Assembly (NCBI RefSeq): GCF_025822765.1
Contig: NZ_JACKUK010000027.1
Span: 187,626-251,625 of the forward strand
DNA length: 64,000 nt
Direction of reading: 5' to 3'
Source of the DNA: Mycobacterium barrassiae
GTDB lineage: Bacteria > Actinomycetota > Actinomycetes > Mycobacteriales > Mycobacteriaceae
The translations under genes were made by a program, and so were the position numbers. Of the stretch, positions 19,907-27,847 are shown one piece after another; the stretch's first letter is position 1, and each line of letters begins with the position of its first letter. Below the pieces are notes generated by a model. It ran no database searches. It saw only the letters and a list, made by a program, of their open reading frames with translations, and was not told the DNA's origin.

Positions 19907-20074
19907 GTGAAGGCGAGCAAGCTGCTCGACATCAAACCGAAGAAGAAGTGCTGTCGCAGTAAGCCCCGGTGCAAGAGGTGTCCGCTGGTGTTGCACAAGG
20001 TGCACAAGGCCGAACTGATGGGCATCCGGGGCAAGGAACTCGAGAAGATCTACAAGCGCGCCCGCAAACGCTGA
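19907..20074 (+). CDS. 55-residue basic Cys-cluster protein
   Basis: GTG 19907 opens a 55-residue frame beginning MKASKLLDIKPKKKCCRSK. It has four cysteines at 15, 16, 22 and 25 in a CC-x5-C-x2-C arrangement, followed by PLVLHKVHKAE and a very basic tail ending YKRARKR. The spacing suits a small zinc knuckle or an iron-sulfur site, and the charge suggests RNA or ribosome binding. Codon use is normal for the genome. It is divergent from typA with 56 bases between starts. I think homologues are conserved in actinobacteria, but I cannot name a family. Confidence 0.72.
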   Translation: MKASKLLDIKPKKKCCRSKPRCKRCPLVLHKVHKAELMGIRGKELEKIYKRARKR

Positions 20075-20166
20075 TCCGGCGTTCCAACCCGGCCTCAACA
20101 CCCCGGTTCAGGCGTACCGTTGAACTATCCGTCAGGTGTGCTCGGTTTCGGTTGGAGGTACCGGAT

Positions 20167-20433
20167 ATGACGGTCTATCAGGTTCTCACCATCGCGGTGA
20201 TCATGGTGATCGCGTCGGCTGCGACGCTGGCGATCTACCTCGGGCTGCTCAATTGGATCGGCAGGTTCTACGTGGTGCACTGCTCGGCCTGCCATCACCT
20301 CACCGCGTCGACGGCCAACCAACCGCAGGCGTCCTGCCCGCACTGCCGTCATCCATTGCTGACGCACCCGCTGTACGCCGCCACTCACCCGAAGGCGCGG
20401 GTCCGGGTGGTCAGCGACTCGCTGCGGTACTGA
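20167..20433 (+). CDS. Membrane-anchored zinc-ribbon-like protein
   Basis: Protein of 88 residues. Residues 5-30 form one transmembrane helix (VLTIAVIMVIASAATLAIYLG). After it come two CxxC knuckles, HCSAC at about 39-43 and SCPHC at about 56-60, flanked by histidines, consistent with a zinc ribbon. ATG 20167 has GGAGG eight bases upstream. The last 49 bases overlap the 3' end of the convergent AraC-type gene in another frame, so the two coding regions share DNA. The function is unknown. Confidence 0.72.
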   Translation: MTVYQVLTIAVIMVIASAATLAIYLGLLNWIGRFYVVHCSACHHLTASTANQPQASCPHCRHPLLTHPLYAATHPKARVRVVSDSLRY

Positions 20434-21428
20434 GCGCTCGACCGGAAATCACTGGCCGGTTTACCCGTCCAGCGCCGGAACGCGTGTGAGAACGCGGTGG
20501 CGTCGCCGTAGCCGAGGCGGCGAGCCACCTCATTGACCGAAAGCCCCACGACACTGAGCAATTCGACGGCCAGCGTGTGCGAGACGTCGTTGCGCAACTC
20601 CCGATATGACGTGTGTTCGTGATTGAGCTGACGGCGCAGCGTGCGGGTGCTCATGTGCAGTTCGGCGGCGAGTTCCTCGACGCTGGGCATCGCTTCGGGG
20701 CTCTGCGCGAAGCGGGACCGGACCGTGGCCGACAGAGTGGGCGCGGAGTCGCGGGTGTGCACCAAACGCTCGCATTCGCGTGCGCAGGCGGCGCGGGTGA
20801 CGGGGTCGGCGGTGGGCAGCTGTGGCTTCAGCGCCTCGGACGGGATGCGGATACGGTATTGCGCCGCACCGGTTTCCAAGGTGAACGGATGCAGTGCTTC
20901 CCGCAGTCGCATGCCCCGTTCTGCGTCGAACGGGACGTCCACCGACAGCGGCCCGGCCGCGAGTCCCGACATTCGCAGCAGCAGCGGCAGCGCCGAAAGG
21001 TCGCGTGCCGCATAGTATTCGCGAACATCGACCGGCAGGTGTTCGTAGCGGAGCACGACGGTCGCGACGTCCCCCTCCGCCACCGGCTGGGGATTGAACA
21101 CCGTCGGCGACAGCGTGGCGTAGGCCAGTGCGACGGTCAGGGCCTCCCCTGCGTCGGCGCTCGACAGCAACGCGTAACCCCAGATGCCGAGGTCGCCGAC
21201 GGTGAACTTCGACCCGACACTGATTCCCGCGGTCACCGGGTCGCCGAGCTCGCGGACCAGATTGGCGGTGATGACGAACTCATCGTCCTGCTCGATGCGG
21301 TGACCTGCGGCAACCACCCCGGTCTCGGTCCAGCGGGTACCGGCCAGCAGCCGTTCGCACGGCACACCGGCGTCGCGGGCCAGCGCGAACGCGTAGCGAA
21401 TGCCAGCCGGACTCTTGGTCGCCACCAT
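20385..21428 (-). CDS. AraC-family transcriptional regulator (OruR/ArgR-like)
   Basis: Regulator of about 347 residues. The N-terminal ~210 residues are the arabinose-binding-like domain of AraC regulators (IRYAFALARDAGVPCERLL onward). The C-terminal HTH_18 has two helix-turn-helix units: SVEELAAELHMSTRTLRRQL and VNEVARRLGYGDATAFSHAF. ATG 21428 gives the family-like N-terminus; GTG 21446 with GGAG upstream and TTG 21461 are alternatives. It is divergent from the P450 gene, and the shared upstream region holds an ATGTCGC/GCGACAT inverted repeat (21506-21532), so control of that P450 is likely. Confidence 0.88.
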   Translation of the reverse strand: MVATKSPAGIRYAFALARDAGVPCERLLAGTRWTETGVVAAGHRIEQDDEFVITANLVRELGDPVTAGISVGSKFTVGDLGIWGYALLSSADAGEALTVALAYATLSPTVFNPQPVAEGDVATVVLRYEHLPVDVREYYAARDLSALPLLLRMSGLAAGPLSVDVPFDAERGMRLREALHPFTLETGAAQYRIRIPSEALKPQLPTADPVTRAACARECERLVHTRDSAPTLSATVRSRFAQSPEAMPSVEELAAELHMSTRTLRRQLNHEHTSYRELRNDVSHTLAVELLSVVGLSVNEVARRLGYGDATAFSHAFRRWTGKPASDFRSSAQYRSESLTTRTRAFG

Positions 21429-21505
21429 CGCCTGCGATCGTGGCACGCGCGGCCGCTCCAACCAGGTGATTGGCCGAATCGATCATCTGAATGGCCGCCG
21501 CGATC

Positions 21506-21532
21506 ATGTCGCTTGGGGGTACGCGGCGACAT
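21506..21532. promoter_or_regulatory. Possible operator between AraC regulator and P450
   Basis: Seven-base arms ATGTCGC (21506-21512) and GCGACAT (21526-21532) form an inverted repeat with a 13-nt spacer, 11 bases before the P450 start and about 80 bases from the regulator start. The position fits a regulatory site, but arms of this length can arise by chance in such DNA. Confidence 0.3.
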
Positions 21533-21542
21533 CCTTGTCGAT

Positions 21543-22832
21543 ATGCGAACCAGCACGCTGCCGGTGGTTACGTCGGCGGTGCGTGACGTCGGCCTGATGG
21601 TCGGACAGGGCGCGATCCGCGATCTGCGGCGCGCCAGGGTCGGTTCGGCTGCGCCAAGCGTGCCGAGAACCTCTTACGACCCGACGACACCCGAGACGAT
21701 CAGGAATCCGTTTCCCGAGTTGGCGCGTCTGCGTGAGCATCCCGTCCACGTCAACGAGCGGCTCAACGTCTGGATGATGGCCCGCCACGAAGATGTCACC
21801 GCGGCGGCGCGGGCACACGATGTGCTGTCATCCAGTTCGGGGATTCTGCTGCGGTCGACGGTGCTTCCGAGCGTCGTCACCACCGACGACCCCGATCACG
21901 CCCGGTTGCGCCGGTTGGCGGCGCCGTACTTCACGCCGTCGGCAATGCGCAGGCTGGAGGCATCGTTGGCGCAGTTCGTCGACCCGGCCGTCGATGCGCT
22001 GGCCAGCGGTGAGGTCGTCGACATGGTGCCCGCGCTGACGGTGCCACTGCCCGTCTCGGCGATCGCGCTGTTGCTCGGCATCGACCGCTCCCGCTGGCGT
22101 GATTTCCGGGTGTGGTCCAACGGTGTCACGGCGCTATTCGGCGCGCGCTCACTCGGCGGCGTCACGCTGACGATCGGCCAAGCGTTGCCGGGCATGCTGT
22201 CGCTGCGCCGCCTGATCGTCGACGAACTTCACAGGCGCAACACCGAGGACTTCGATGACGTGCTCGGTGGCATCAGCAAGGCGCTGGCCGCAGGCGAGAT
22301 GACTCCCTTCGAGGCGGTTACCGCCGCGCTGCTGATCCTGGTCGCCGGCAACGAGACGACCACCAACCTGCTCGGCATCCTGCTGATCAAGTTGGCCACC
22401 GACCCGGATCTGTACGCGCGACTGCGGGATAACCGCGACCTGATTCCGGCTGCTGTCGAGGAAGCGCTGCGCTGGGGTTCACCGGTGCAGTGGGTGACGC
22501 GCACGACGCTGGCGCCGTATCGGGTCGGCGACGCCGTGATTCCCGAGCGCTCGCGGGTGGTCCTGTTCTATGCGGGCGCCAACCGCGATCCGCGCCGCTT
22601 CGACGATCCCGATCGTTTCGACTTCGAACGAAAACCCGTCGGCCACACCGGGTTCGGCCACGGCGCGCACTTCTGCCTTGGTGCGCACCTGGCCCGGCTC
22701 GAGGTGACCGTCGCGCTCAACGGGTTGTTCGACCGCATCGCGGGCCTGGAACTCGCCGGGCCGGTGATCTGGACGACGACCCCGTCCCTGTCCGGGCCGA
22801 CGTCGCTGCCGGTGCGCGCCTGTCAGGGGTAG
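21543..22832 (+). CDS. Cytochrome P450
   Basis: Soluble bacterial P450 of 429 residues. The heme-ligand loop is GFGHGAHFCLGAHLAR with Cys378. The I-helix oxygen-activation motif is AGNETT (268-273), with Asn-Glu where many P450s have acidic-Thr, and the K-helix ExxR is Glu307-Arg310. A meander HTGF and PxRFxxPDRF-like segment (RRFDDPDRFDF) precede the heme loop. It needs an external ferredoxin/reductase; fdxC in this window is a possible partner. The divergent AraC-type regulator probably controls it. The substrate is unknown. The last 10 bases overlap the convergent membrane-protein gene. Confidence 0.94.
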   Translation: MRTSTLPVVTSAVRDVGLMVGQGAIRDLRRARVGSAAPSVPRTSYDPTTPETIRNPFPELARLREHPVHVNERLNVWMMARHEDVTAAARAHDVLSSSSGILLRSTVLPSVVTTDDPDHARLRRLAAPYFTPSAMRRLEASLAQFVDPAVDALASGEVVDMVPALTVPLPVSAIALLLGIDRSRWRDFRVWSNGVTALFGARSLGGVTLTIGQALPGMLSLRRLIVDELHRRNTEDFDDVLGGISKALAAGEMTPFEAVTAALLILVAGNETTTNLLGILLIKLATDPDLYARLRDNRDLIPAAVEEALRWGSPVQWVTRTTLAPYRVGDAVIPERSRVVLFYAGANRDPRRFDDPDRFDFERKPVGHTGFGHGAHFCLGAHLARLEVTVALNGLFDRIAGLELAGPVIWTTTPSLSGPTSLPVRACQG

Positions 22833-23902
22833 GACAGCAACAGCATGATGCGGCCATCGGGCGGCGGGTCCGGGAAGTCGCGTTCGTCGAAGCCGTAGTA
22901 CTCCTGTTGGTCCTCGGTGATGTGGTCGATCACCTTGCCCTGCGTCTTGATCTCGCCGTTCTTGACGTCCTCCATGACGCCTTTGAAGTCGGGCACCGAC
23001 AACGATTCGGCAAGCAGCAATGCCTCACCCCCGGCGGGCAATTCGATGAGCACCCCCGCGCCGGAGTAGTTGTTGCCGCCGCGGCCGGTCCCCCGTGGCG
23101 CCCAATAGACAGGGTCCGAATCGATGATGCCTTCGACGCGGCGGTACTCGCCGGCATGGTCGGTGTCATCGTCGACCGTGACGACGGGCAGAGCGGCGAT
23201 CTTGCGGTCCTCCTGCCAGAACATGATGGCGAGGGGAATGCAGACGATCGCGTACATCATGACCATCAGCATCAGCACGGGCTTCCACGCGATTTCCCAA
23301 CCCAACCGCCGCTGCGACATGCCCATGGCCTCGGCCTGGTTGTCGACTTGGCTTCGGCCGATTCGGAAGACATACCACGCCAATAGGCGCGCCAGCGCCA
23401 TCAGCGCGAGAATGATGAGCCCGACGACACCGGCCAACCGCCAATAGAAGGTGTTGTCGCCGTGGTTGATCGTCATCAGCACCATGGTGGCCGGAATCGG
23501 TGCGGTGATGAGCAGTAGAAGTGCGTATGACGGATGGCTCGTCAGGTAGTCGTAGCTTGTCGTCCAGGCCCGGTTGCCGGCCATCACGGTGTAGTCGCCG
23601 ACATGCGCCTTGACCATCGGCGTCCAGGTCCCGCGCACCACGCGAGGCCGGATCAGGCTGCGGAAGAAGAAGAATCCGGCGATCAGCGAAACCACGAGTG
23701 CGCCCCAGAACACGCCGGGCACCGAGCCACCGGTTCCGGGCACGCCGAACGCTCCTCGAATGTCGACGAGCTTGGCGATGAAGAACATCAACGGCACGGC
23801 GAAGAAGAACTCGATCAGCCAGATCTGAATGAGTTGCGGGATCCGCGATCCGATCCGATCGAAGGCCAGCACCCCCCGCCAGACGAACCGCAGCACGCGC
23901 AT
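22823..23902 (-). CDS. Membrane protein of unknown function
   Basis: Protein of about 359 residues with five or six membrane segments. Two are near the N-terminus (IQIWLIEFFFAVPLMFFIA and VFWGALVVSLIAGFFFF), two in the middle (YALLLLITAPIPATMVLM, AGVVGLIILALMALARLL), and one at VLMLMVMMYAIVCIPLAIMF. A soluble C-terminal domain of ~140 residues follows. No family motif is recognised. ATG 23902 is chosen; TTG 23914 is also possible and neither has a strong ribosome-binding site. Its 3' end overlaps the P450 gene by 10 bases. In this interval M. tuberculosis has narGHJI. Confidence 0.75.
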   Translation of the reverse strand: MRVLRFVWRGVLAFDRIGSRIPQLIQIWLIEFFFAVPLMFFIAKLVDIRGAFGVPGTGGSVPGVFWGALVVSLIAGFFFFRSLIRPRVVRGTWTPMVKAHVGDYTVMAGNRAWTTSYDYLTSHPSYALLLLITAPIPATMVLMTINHGDNTFYWRLAGVVGLIILALMALARLLAWYVFRIGRSQVDNQAEAMGMSQRRLGWEIAWKPVLMLMVMMYAIVCIPLAIMFWQEDRKIAALPVVTVDDDTDHAGEYRRVEGIIDSDPVYWAPRGTGRGGNNYSGAGVLIELPAGGEALLLAESLSVPDFKGVMEDVKNGEIKTQGKVIDHITEDQQEYYGFDERDFPDPPPDGRIMLLLSYP

Positions 23903-23956
23903 GGACCGGAACAATAGTGTGAGCTGGCCGGATTGGCGCCGAGTTGAGCCGACGCG

Positions 23957-24346
23957 CTAGACCGTGAGGGCCTCTCGGAGCTCGACGAGCCACGTGCGGT
24001 CGGCGGGAACCCAATCGAGGCCGTCGAGTTCGTCGACGGTGATCCAGCGCAGCGCGCGGTGATCGTTCGGATGGAGTACGCCGCCGGTCTGGGTGACCCG
24101 ATAGGCGCGCAGCGCGGTGGTGGGGTTGAGCGCGACGTCGACGCCGATGCGCGCACCGACGGTCACGTCGACGCCGAGTTCCTCCTTGAGTTCACGGGCC
24201 AGCGCGGACTCGTCGGTTTCGCCGGCCGCCACCTTGCCTCCCGGGAGTTCCCACAGTCCGGCGAGTGCGGGCGGCCTTGCACGCTGCGCGACCAGCAGCG
24301 CGTTGTCCGCGATCAGGGCACCCGCGACCACGATCTGACTTGGCAT
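23957..24346 (-). CDS. mutT2: NUDIX hydrolase MutT2
   Basis: NUDIX pyrophosphatase of 129 residues that sanitises oxidised or modified nucleotides (8-oxo-dGTP, 5-methyl-CTP in the M. tuberculosis homologue Rv1160). The full Nudix box is present at about residues 36-58: [22 protein letters not shown], with the metal-binding REx2EE core. The segment [21 protein letters not shown] matches the family N-terminus. ATG 24346 is chosen; GTG 24349 directly precedes it. It is divergent from the pterin dehydratase gene by 27 bases. Confidence 0.93.
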   Translation of the reverse strand: MPSQIVVAGALIADNALLVAQRARPPALAGLWELPGGKVAAGETDESALARELKEELGVDVTVGARIGVDVALNPTTALRAYRVTQTGGVLHPNDHRALRWITVDELDGLDWVPADRTWLVELREALTV

Positions 24347-24373
24347 CACCGGCGACGGTATACCGTCGAAAGC

Positions 24374-24655
24374 ATGGCTGTGTTAACGGACGAACAAGTA
24401 GACGCCGCACTGCCCGACCTCGACGGATGGGAGCGCGCCGATGGGACGCTCCGCCGATCGATCAAATTCGGATCCTTTCTCGACGGTATCGACGCGGTGC
24501 GGCGCGTCGCCGAGAAGGCCGAGGAGAAGGACCACCATCCGGACATCGACATCCGTTGGCGGACAGTGACTTTCGCATTGGTGACGCACTCCGAGGGTGG
24601 CATCACCGACAAGGACGTCGAGATGGCGAAAGAGATCAACGCGATCGTCGGGTAG
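24374..24655 (+). CDS. Pterin-4a-carbinolamine dehydratase
   Basis: Protein of 93 residues of the PCD/DCoH family, which dehydrates 4a-hydroxytetrahydrobiopterin. The catalytic signature is complete: [22 protein letters not shown] then [11 protein letters not shown], with the paired histidines and Asp. It corresponds by position and size to M. tuberculosis Rv1159A. Its 3' end overlaps the pimE 3' end by 20 bases on the opposite strand. Mycobacteria lack an obvious phenylalanine hydroxylase, so the physiological substrate may be another pterin such as one linked to molybdopterin. Confidence 0.93.
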   Translation: MAVLTDEQVDAALPDLDGWERADGTLRRSIKFGSFLDGIDAVRRVAEKAEEKDHHPDIDIRWRTVTFALVTHSEGGITDKDVEMAKEINAIVG

Positions 24656-25862
24656 CCGCGATCCACGCCAGCGTCGCCAGCGTCGCGACGATGTAGATCA
24701 ACCCGGCCCAGGCCAGATACCACGGCCGGGGCATCACCCAGATCGTCGGCTGCGCGAAGCTGAGCAGCCACGGCACGCCGATGAGGGTCAGCGCCAGCCA
24801 CCCCCAGCCCAGGATGCGCGCGCCGAGCCGCTCTCGTAGCGGTCCGTGCAATAGCCAGATCATCAGCGGGATCAGCCACACCCAGTGGTGCGTCCACGAG
24901 ATCGGCGAGAGCAGCAGGCCGAACAACTGCACGACGACGATGGCGCCCAGCCGATCCGACGCGCCGCCGATCGCCCGCCACGCCAGCACCGCCAGCACCG
25001 CCGTCACCGCGATACCGGCCAGCACCAGCGGCCCGTAGCCGGCGTCGTACCCGAGGATCCGCGTGATGCCACCGCGCCAGGACTGGTTGAACGACGTGCC
25101 GACGGGCCCGACCCGCGAGGCGTCGCCAAGTAATTCGGTGAAGTAGTAACGGGTTTCGTTGCCGATGATCAGCCATGAGACGCCCACCGTGCCGAAGAAC
25201 ACGACCGCCGAGAATGCGACGGCGGCCCACCGTCGCGCCCCGACGAAGTACAGTCCCGACGCTGCCGGGGTCAGCTTCACGCCGGCGGCGAGCCCGACGA
25301 GTAACCCTGACACCCACCATCGGGTGCTGTACACCGCGTAGAGCACCGCGAGCACCAACAGCACGTTGATCTGCCCGTAGTCGAAGGTGCTGCGCAGGGG
25401 TTCGATCCAGATGCCGACGGCCGTCCACAGCATCGCGGTCCGACGATCTCCGGCCCCCAGCAGGCGCTGGCTCATCCGCACCACTCCGTACAGCGCCGCG
25501 ATGATGCCGAGCTGCCATAGGAACGCAACGAGCCCGAACGGCAACAGGTGCAGCGGGTAGAACACGATCGCCGCGAACGGCGGATACGTGAACGGCAGCG
25601 GGAAGTCCGGCGTCTGGTCGGCGTAGACGTAGTCGTAGAGCGAACCCGGATCGTCGAGCATGCCGGCCCCGCCCACATACACGTGCAGATCGACGAAGTT
25701 GGCCCCGTTGGGCACCAAATACGTCCACGCCAGTCGCGCGAGGACGCTGATCACCAACAGGAGCGGCGCGGCGGCGGCCAGGCGGGAGGACGCTCGCGCA
25801 GCGTTCGGAGTGGTGGTCGACGTGTTTATCCATACGACTCTATCGACCCGGTCACCGTTCAC
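24636..25862 (-). CDS. pimE: Mannosyltransferase PimE (GT87, GT-C fold)
   Basis: Polytopic membrane enzyme of 408 residues with about ten helices. It transfers mannose from polyprenyl-phosphomannose in alpha-1,2 linkage to AcPIM4, giving AcPIM5 on the way to AcPIM6 at the outer face of the inner membrane. Counting from GTG 25862 puts an Asp at 58 in [11 protein letters not shown], the place of the catalytic Asp in GT-C enzymes and the number reported for M. smegmatis PimE. Motifs PFTYPPF and FDYGQINVL are typical of GT87. It is collinear with M. tuberculosis Rv1159. The start is inferred, since no ATG is available in frame. Confidence 0.92.
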   Translation of the reverse strand: MNGDRVDRVVWINTSTTTPNAARASSRLAAAAPLLLVISVLARLAWTYLVPNGANFVDLHVYVGGAGMLDDPGSLYDYVYADQTPDFPLPFTYPPFAAIVFYPLHLLPFGLVAFLWQLGIIAALYGVVRMSQRLLGAGDRRTAMLWTAVGIWIEPLRSTFDYGQINVLLVLAVLYAVYSTRWWVSGLLVGLAAGVKLTPAASGLYFVGARRWAAVAFSAVVFFGTVGVSWLIIGNETRYYFTELLGDASRVGPVGTSFNQSWRGGITRILGYDAGYGPLVLAGIAVTAVLAVLAWRAIGGASDRLGAIVVVQLFGLLLSPISWTHHWVWLIPLMIWLLHGPLRERLGARILGWGWLALTLIGVPWLLSFAQPTIWVMPRPWYLAWAGLIYIVATLATLAWIAATRRSR

Positions 25863-25898
25863 AGTCGCATCCGTAACGGTTGCATAAACGCCACACGT

Positions 25899-25921
25899 GT
25901 CACTTGAGTAACACCAGTAAC
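25899..25921 (+). promoter_or_regulatory. Three direct GT[A/C]AC repeats, MtrA-box-like
   Basis: GTCAC (25899-25903), GTAAC (25908-25912) and GTAAC (25917-25921) recur with an exact 9-bp period, and another GTAAC lies at 25873-25877. Tandem GTAAC/GTCAC boxes with this kind of spacing resemble sites bound by the actinobacterial response regulator MtrA, which controls cell-wall and secreted proteins. The site is 50 bases upstream of the first Ala/Pro-rich exported-protein gene. Confidence 0.5.
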
Positions 25922-25970
25922 TCCGTAGCTTCGGGCGAAGGCGTGCCGACCAAACCTGAATGGGAGAACC

Positions 25971-26516
25971 ATGCATAGCACCGGAAAACTGTTCGCGACC
26001 ACGATGATTGCCGCTGCGGGGGCCGTGACGGCCGCGGTTGCGCTGAGCGGCACCGCCGCCGCCCAGCCTGCGGCACCTGCCCCGACCCCCGGCGTGCCGG
26101 GACTTCCGTTCATCCAGCAGCTGGCTTCCAATCCGGCGGCGGCGACGCAGCTCATGCAGGGCGTCACCTCCCTGCTGACCACCGCGGCCTCGCCGACGGC
26201 AGCGACACCTGCGACACCTCCGCCGGCCGCGACCGCGTCGGTCACCCTGCCGCAACCTCCTGCCGCGCTGCCCGGCGCCCCCTCGGTCGTCAGCACCCCG
26301 ACGGCTCCGGCGACCGGCCCGGCCAACATCCTGCCGCAGGTGGCGGCGATCCCGACCAGCCTCGCCTCGCTGATGCCCGCCGGGACGCCGTTGGCCGGCC
26401 TGCTGCCCGCGGCGACCAACGCAGCCGCACCGGCCGCGGCCGCCGTACCGGCCGTCGCTCCTGCGGCCGCTGCTCCCGCGGCACCGCTGATCCCGGCGCT
26501 GTCGGCACTGCCCTGA
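25971..26516 (+). CDS. Ala/Pro-rich exported protein, Rv1158c-like
   Basis: Protein of 181 residues. A signal peptide is clear at the N-terminus ([19 protein letters not shown], with cleavage expected after TAAAQ/PA near residue 30). The rest is Ala/Pro/Thr-rich with few charged residues and one better-ordered stretch, [20 protein letters not shown], that is echoed in the next gene. It corresponds by position and composition to M. tuberculosis Rv1158c. GGGAG precedes ATG 25971. It is probably cotranscribed with the following gene 54 bases downstream. The function is unknown; exported Ala/Pro proteins are often cell-wall associated. Confidence 0.82.
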   Translation: MHSTGKLFATTMIAAAGAVTAAVALSGTAAAQPAAPAPTPGVPGLPFIQQLASNPAAATQLMQGVTSLLTTAASPTAATPATPPPAATASVTLPQPPAALPGAPSVVSTPTAPATGPANILPQVAAIPTSLASLMPAGTPLAGLLPAATNAAAPAAAAVPAVAPAAAAPAAPLIPALSALP

Positions 26517-26570
26517 CGGTAGCGGCGACATCGACCGAGAAGACCACTACAACCACTCTTTGGGGGAGTC

Positions 26571-27596
26571 ATGTCAACCAGGACGATGTTCGCCACTGCT
26601 GCCATTGCGATCGGCACATCGGTCACGCTGCTGTTCGGCGGCGTGACCGGTGTGGCCAACGCAGAACCCGCAGCACCGCCTGCGCCACCGCTGCCGATCG
26701 ACGGGCTGATGGCCCCGGGCCTGCCTGCGGTACAGAGTCTGGGGCCTGTCATCCAGCAGGCCGCAGCTGATCCGACCAACGCCGCATCCACACTGATGGC
26801 CGCGGCGGCGGTGTTCGCGGGAGATGCCGCGGCTCCGCCCGCGTCCCGGAATGTCGCGACTGCCGTCAACCAGTTCGTCGCGCACACTCCGGCGCCAGGC
26901 GCGGTGCCCGGTACCGAGGCGCACCTGCCCGCGGGCATCAACCCCGCGCACGTCGTCGGACCCGCGCCTGAGGAGGCGCCCGCACCCGAAGCGCCGGCAC
27001 CCGAGGCGGCGGCCCTGGCCGCCCCTGCTCCGGAGGCTCCTGCTCCTGCGCCCGCACCGGAGGTCGCAGTGCCGGTGCCCGCACCCGCGCCTGAGGCCGC
27101 GGCCCCTGTGCCCGCCCCTGCGCCGGCTCCGGCGGATCCTGCTGCCGCGCCGGCAGCCGCACCCGGCGGTCCCGAATTCGGTCCGGACGCCCCGACGACA
27201 CAGGACTTCCTGTATCCGTCGATCAGCAACGGGTGCCTCAAGGACGGCGGAAACGTGCTCGCCACAGCGATTTCGGTGGCCGGCCCCGCCAAGATTCCGA
27301 CACCGGGCCCCGGCCCGGGCCAGACCGCCTACGTGTTCACCGCGATCGGCACGCCGGGACCTGCCGCCGAGCAGAAGCTGCCGCTGAATGTCACCTGGGT
27401 GAACCTGACGACGGGCAAGTCGGGCAGCGCGACGCTGACGCCGCGCGCCGACATCAACCCGCAGGGGCCGACCACACTGGTGGCGATCGCCGATACCGGC
27501 TCGGGCAGCATCATCTCGACGATCTTCGGTCAGGTCACCACGACCGAGAAGCAGTGTCAGTTCATGCCGACCATCGGCTCGACGGTCGTTCCCTGA
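26571..27596 (+). CDS. Ala/Pro-rich exported protein, Rv1157c-like
   Basis: Protein of 341 residues. It has a signal peptide with the junction ANAEPAAPPA near residue 28, a helical segment (about 45-85) similar to the preceding gene product, then ~85 residues of Ala/Pro/Glu low complexity (repeated PAPEAPAPE units). From about 195 there is a compact C-terminal domain with two cysteines (SNGCLKDGG and EKQCQF) that could form a disulfide. GGGGGAG precedes ATG 26571. It corresponds to M. tuberculosis Rv1157c. The unit ends in the hairpin at 27607-27654. The function is unknown. Confidence 0.83.
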   Translation: MSTRTMFATAAIAIGTSVTLLFGGVTGVANAEPAAPPAPPLPIDGLMAPGLPAVQSLGPVIQQAAADPTNAASTLMAAAAVFAGDAAAPPASRNVATAVNQFVAHTPAPGAVPGTEAHLPAGINPAHVVGPAPEEAPAPEAPAPEAAALAAPAPEAPAPAPAPEVAVPVPAPAPEAAAPVPAPAPAPADPAAAPAAAPGGPEFGPDAPTTQDFLYPSISNGCLKDGGNVLATAISVAGPAKIPTPGPGPGQTAYVFTAIGTPGPAAEQKLPLNVTWVNLTTGKSGSATLTPRADINPQGPTTLVAIADTGSGSIISTIFGQVTTTEKQCQFMPTIGSTVVP

Positions 27597-27606
27597 CGCA
27601 TAGAGC

Positions 27607-27654
27607 GCACGGTTGTTGACACCTCTACTCGAGGTTTGTGTTCAACAACCGTGC
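27607..27654. terminator. 13-bp hairpin with nested inner hairpin
   Basis: Arms 27607-27619 and 27642-27654 are exact reverse complements (GCACGGTTGTTGA). The 22-nt loop itself contains ACCTC (27621-27625) paired with GAGGT (27631-27635). It lies between the convergent Rv1157c-like and DUF1059 genes and should act on both strands. Confidence 0.75.
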
Positions 27655-27667
27655 GGTCGGCGTCTGG

Positions 27668-27814
27668 TCAGTAGGCCATAAAGAGGATTGCGTCCCGGTC
27701 GTAATCGCGGCCGGGGTGCACCTCCGACAGGTGAGCCTGGGCCTTCTCCACGAGATCGTCCTCGTTCTCACCGGTGATCGCCTCGCCACAGGGGCAATTC
27801 AGGTGTGTCTTCAT
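27668..27814 (-). CDS. DUF1059 small protein
   Basis: Protein of 48 residues that starts MKTHLNCPCGEAITGENEDD and ends HPGRDYDRDAILFMAY. This matches the pattern of small actinobacterial DUF1059 proteins: a CPCG metal-binding-like knuckle, an acidic helix (DLVEKAQAHLSEVHP) and an ILFMAY tail. CPCG with the two histidines could bind zinc. It is divergent from the nitroreductase gene with 33 bases between starts and ends beside the 27607-27654 hairpin. The function is unknown. Confidence 0.85.
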   Translation of the reverse strand: MKTHLNCPCGEAITGENEDDLVEKAQAHLSEVHPGRDYDRDAILFMAY

Positions 27815-27847
27815 GTCTCAAGCTTCCCACAGCCGATGATGTGAGGC

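Noticed and set aside
24346-25833. Long open frame on the minus strand overlapping pimE
   Set aside because: It is Arg/Ala/Gly-rich shadow coding typical of high-GC DNA; pimE in another frame has clear motifs and helices.
25859-27292. Large minus-strand Ala/Gly-rich frame, PE_PGRS-like at first sight
   Set aside because: It is the antisense of the two Ala/Pro-rich exported genes. Gly/Ala richness is the expected reverse reading of Pro/Ala codons, and there is no PE domain or start signal.
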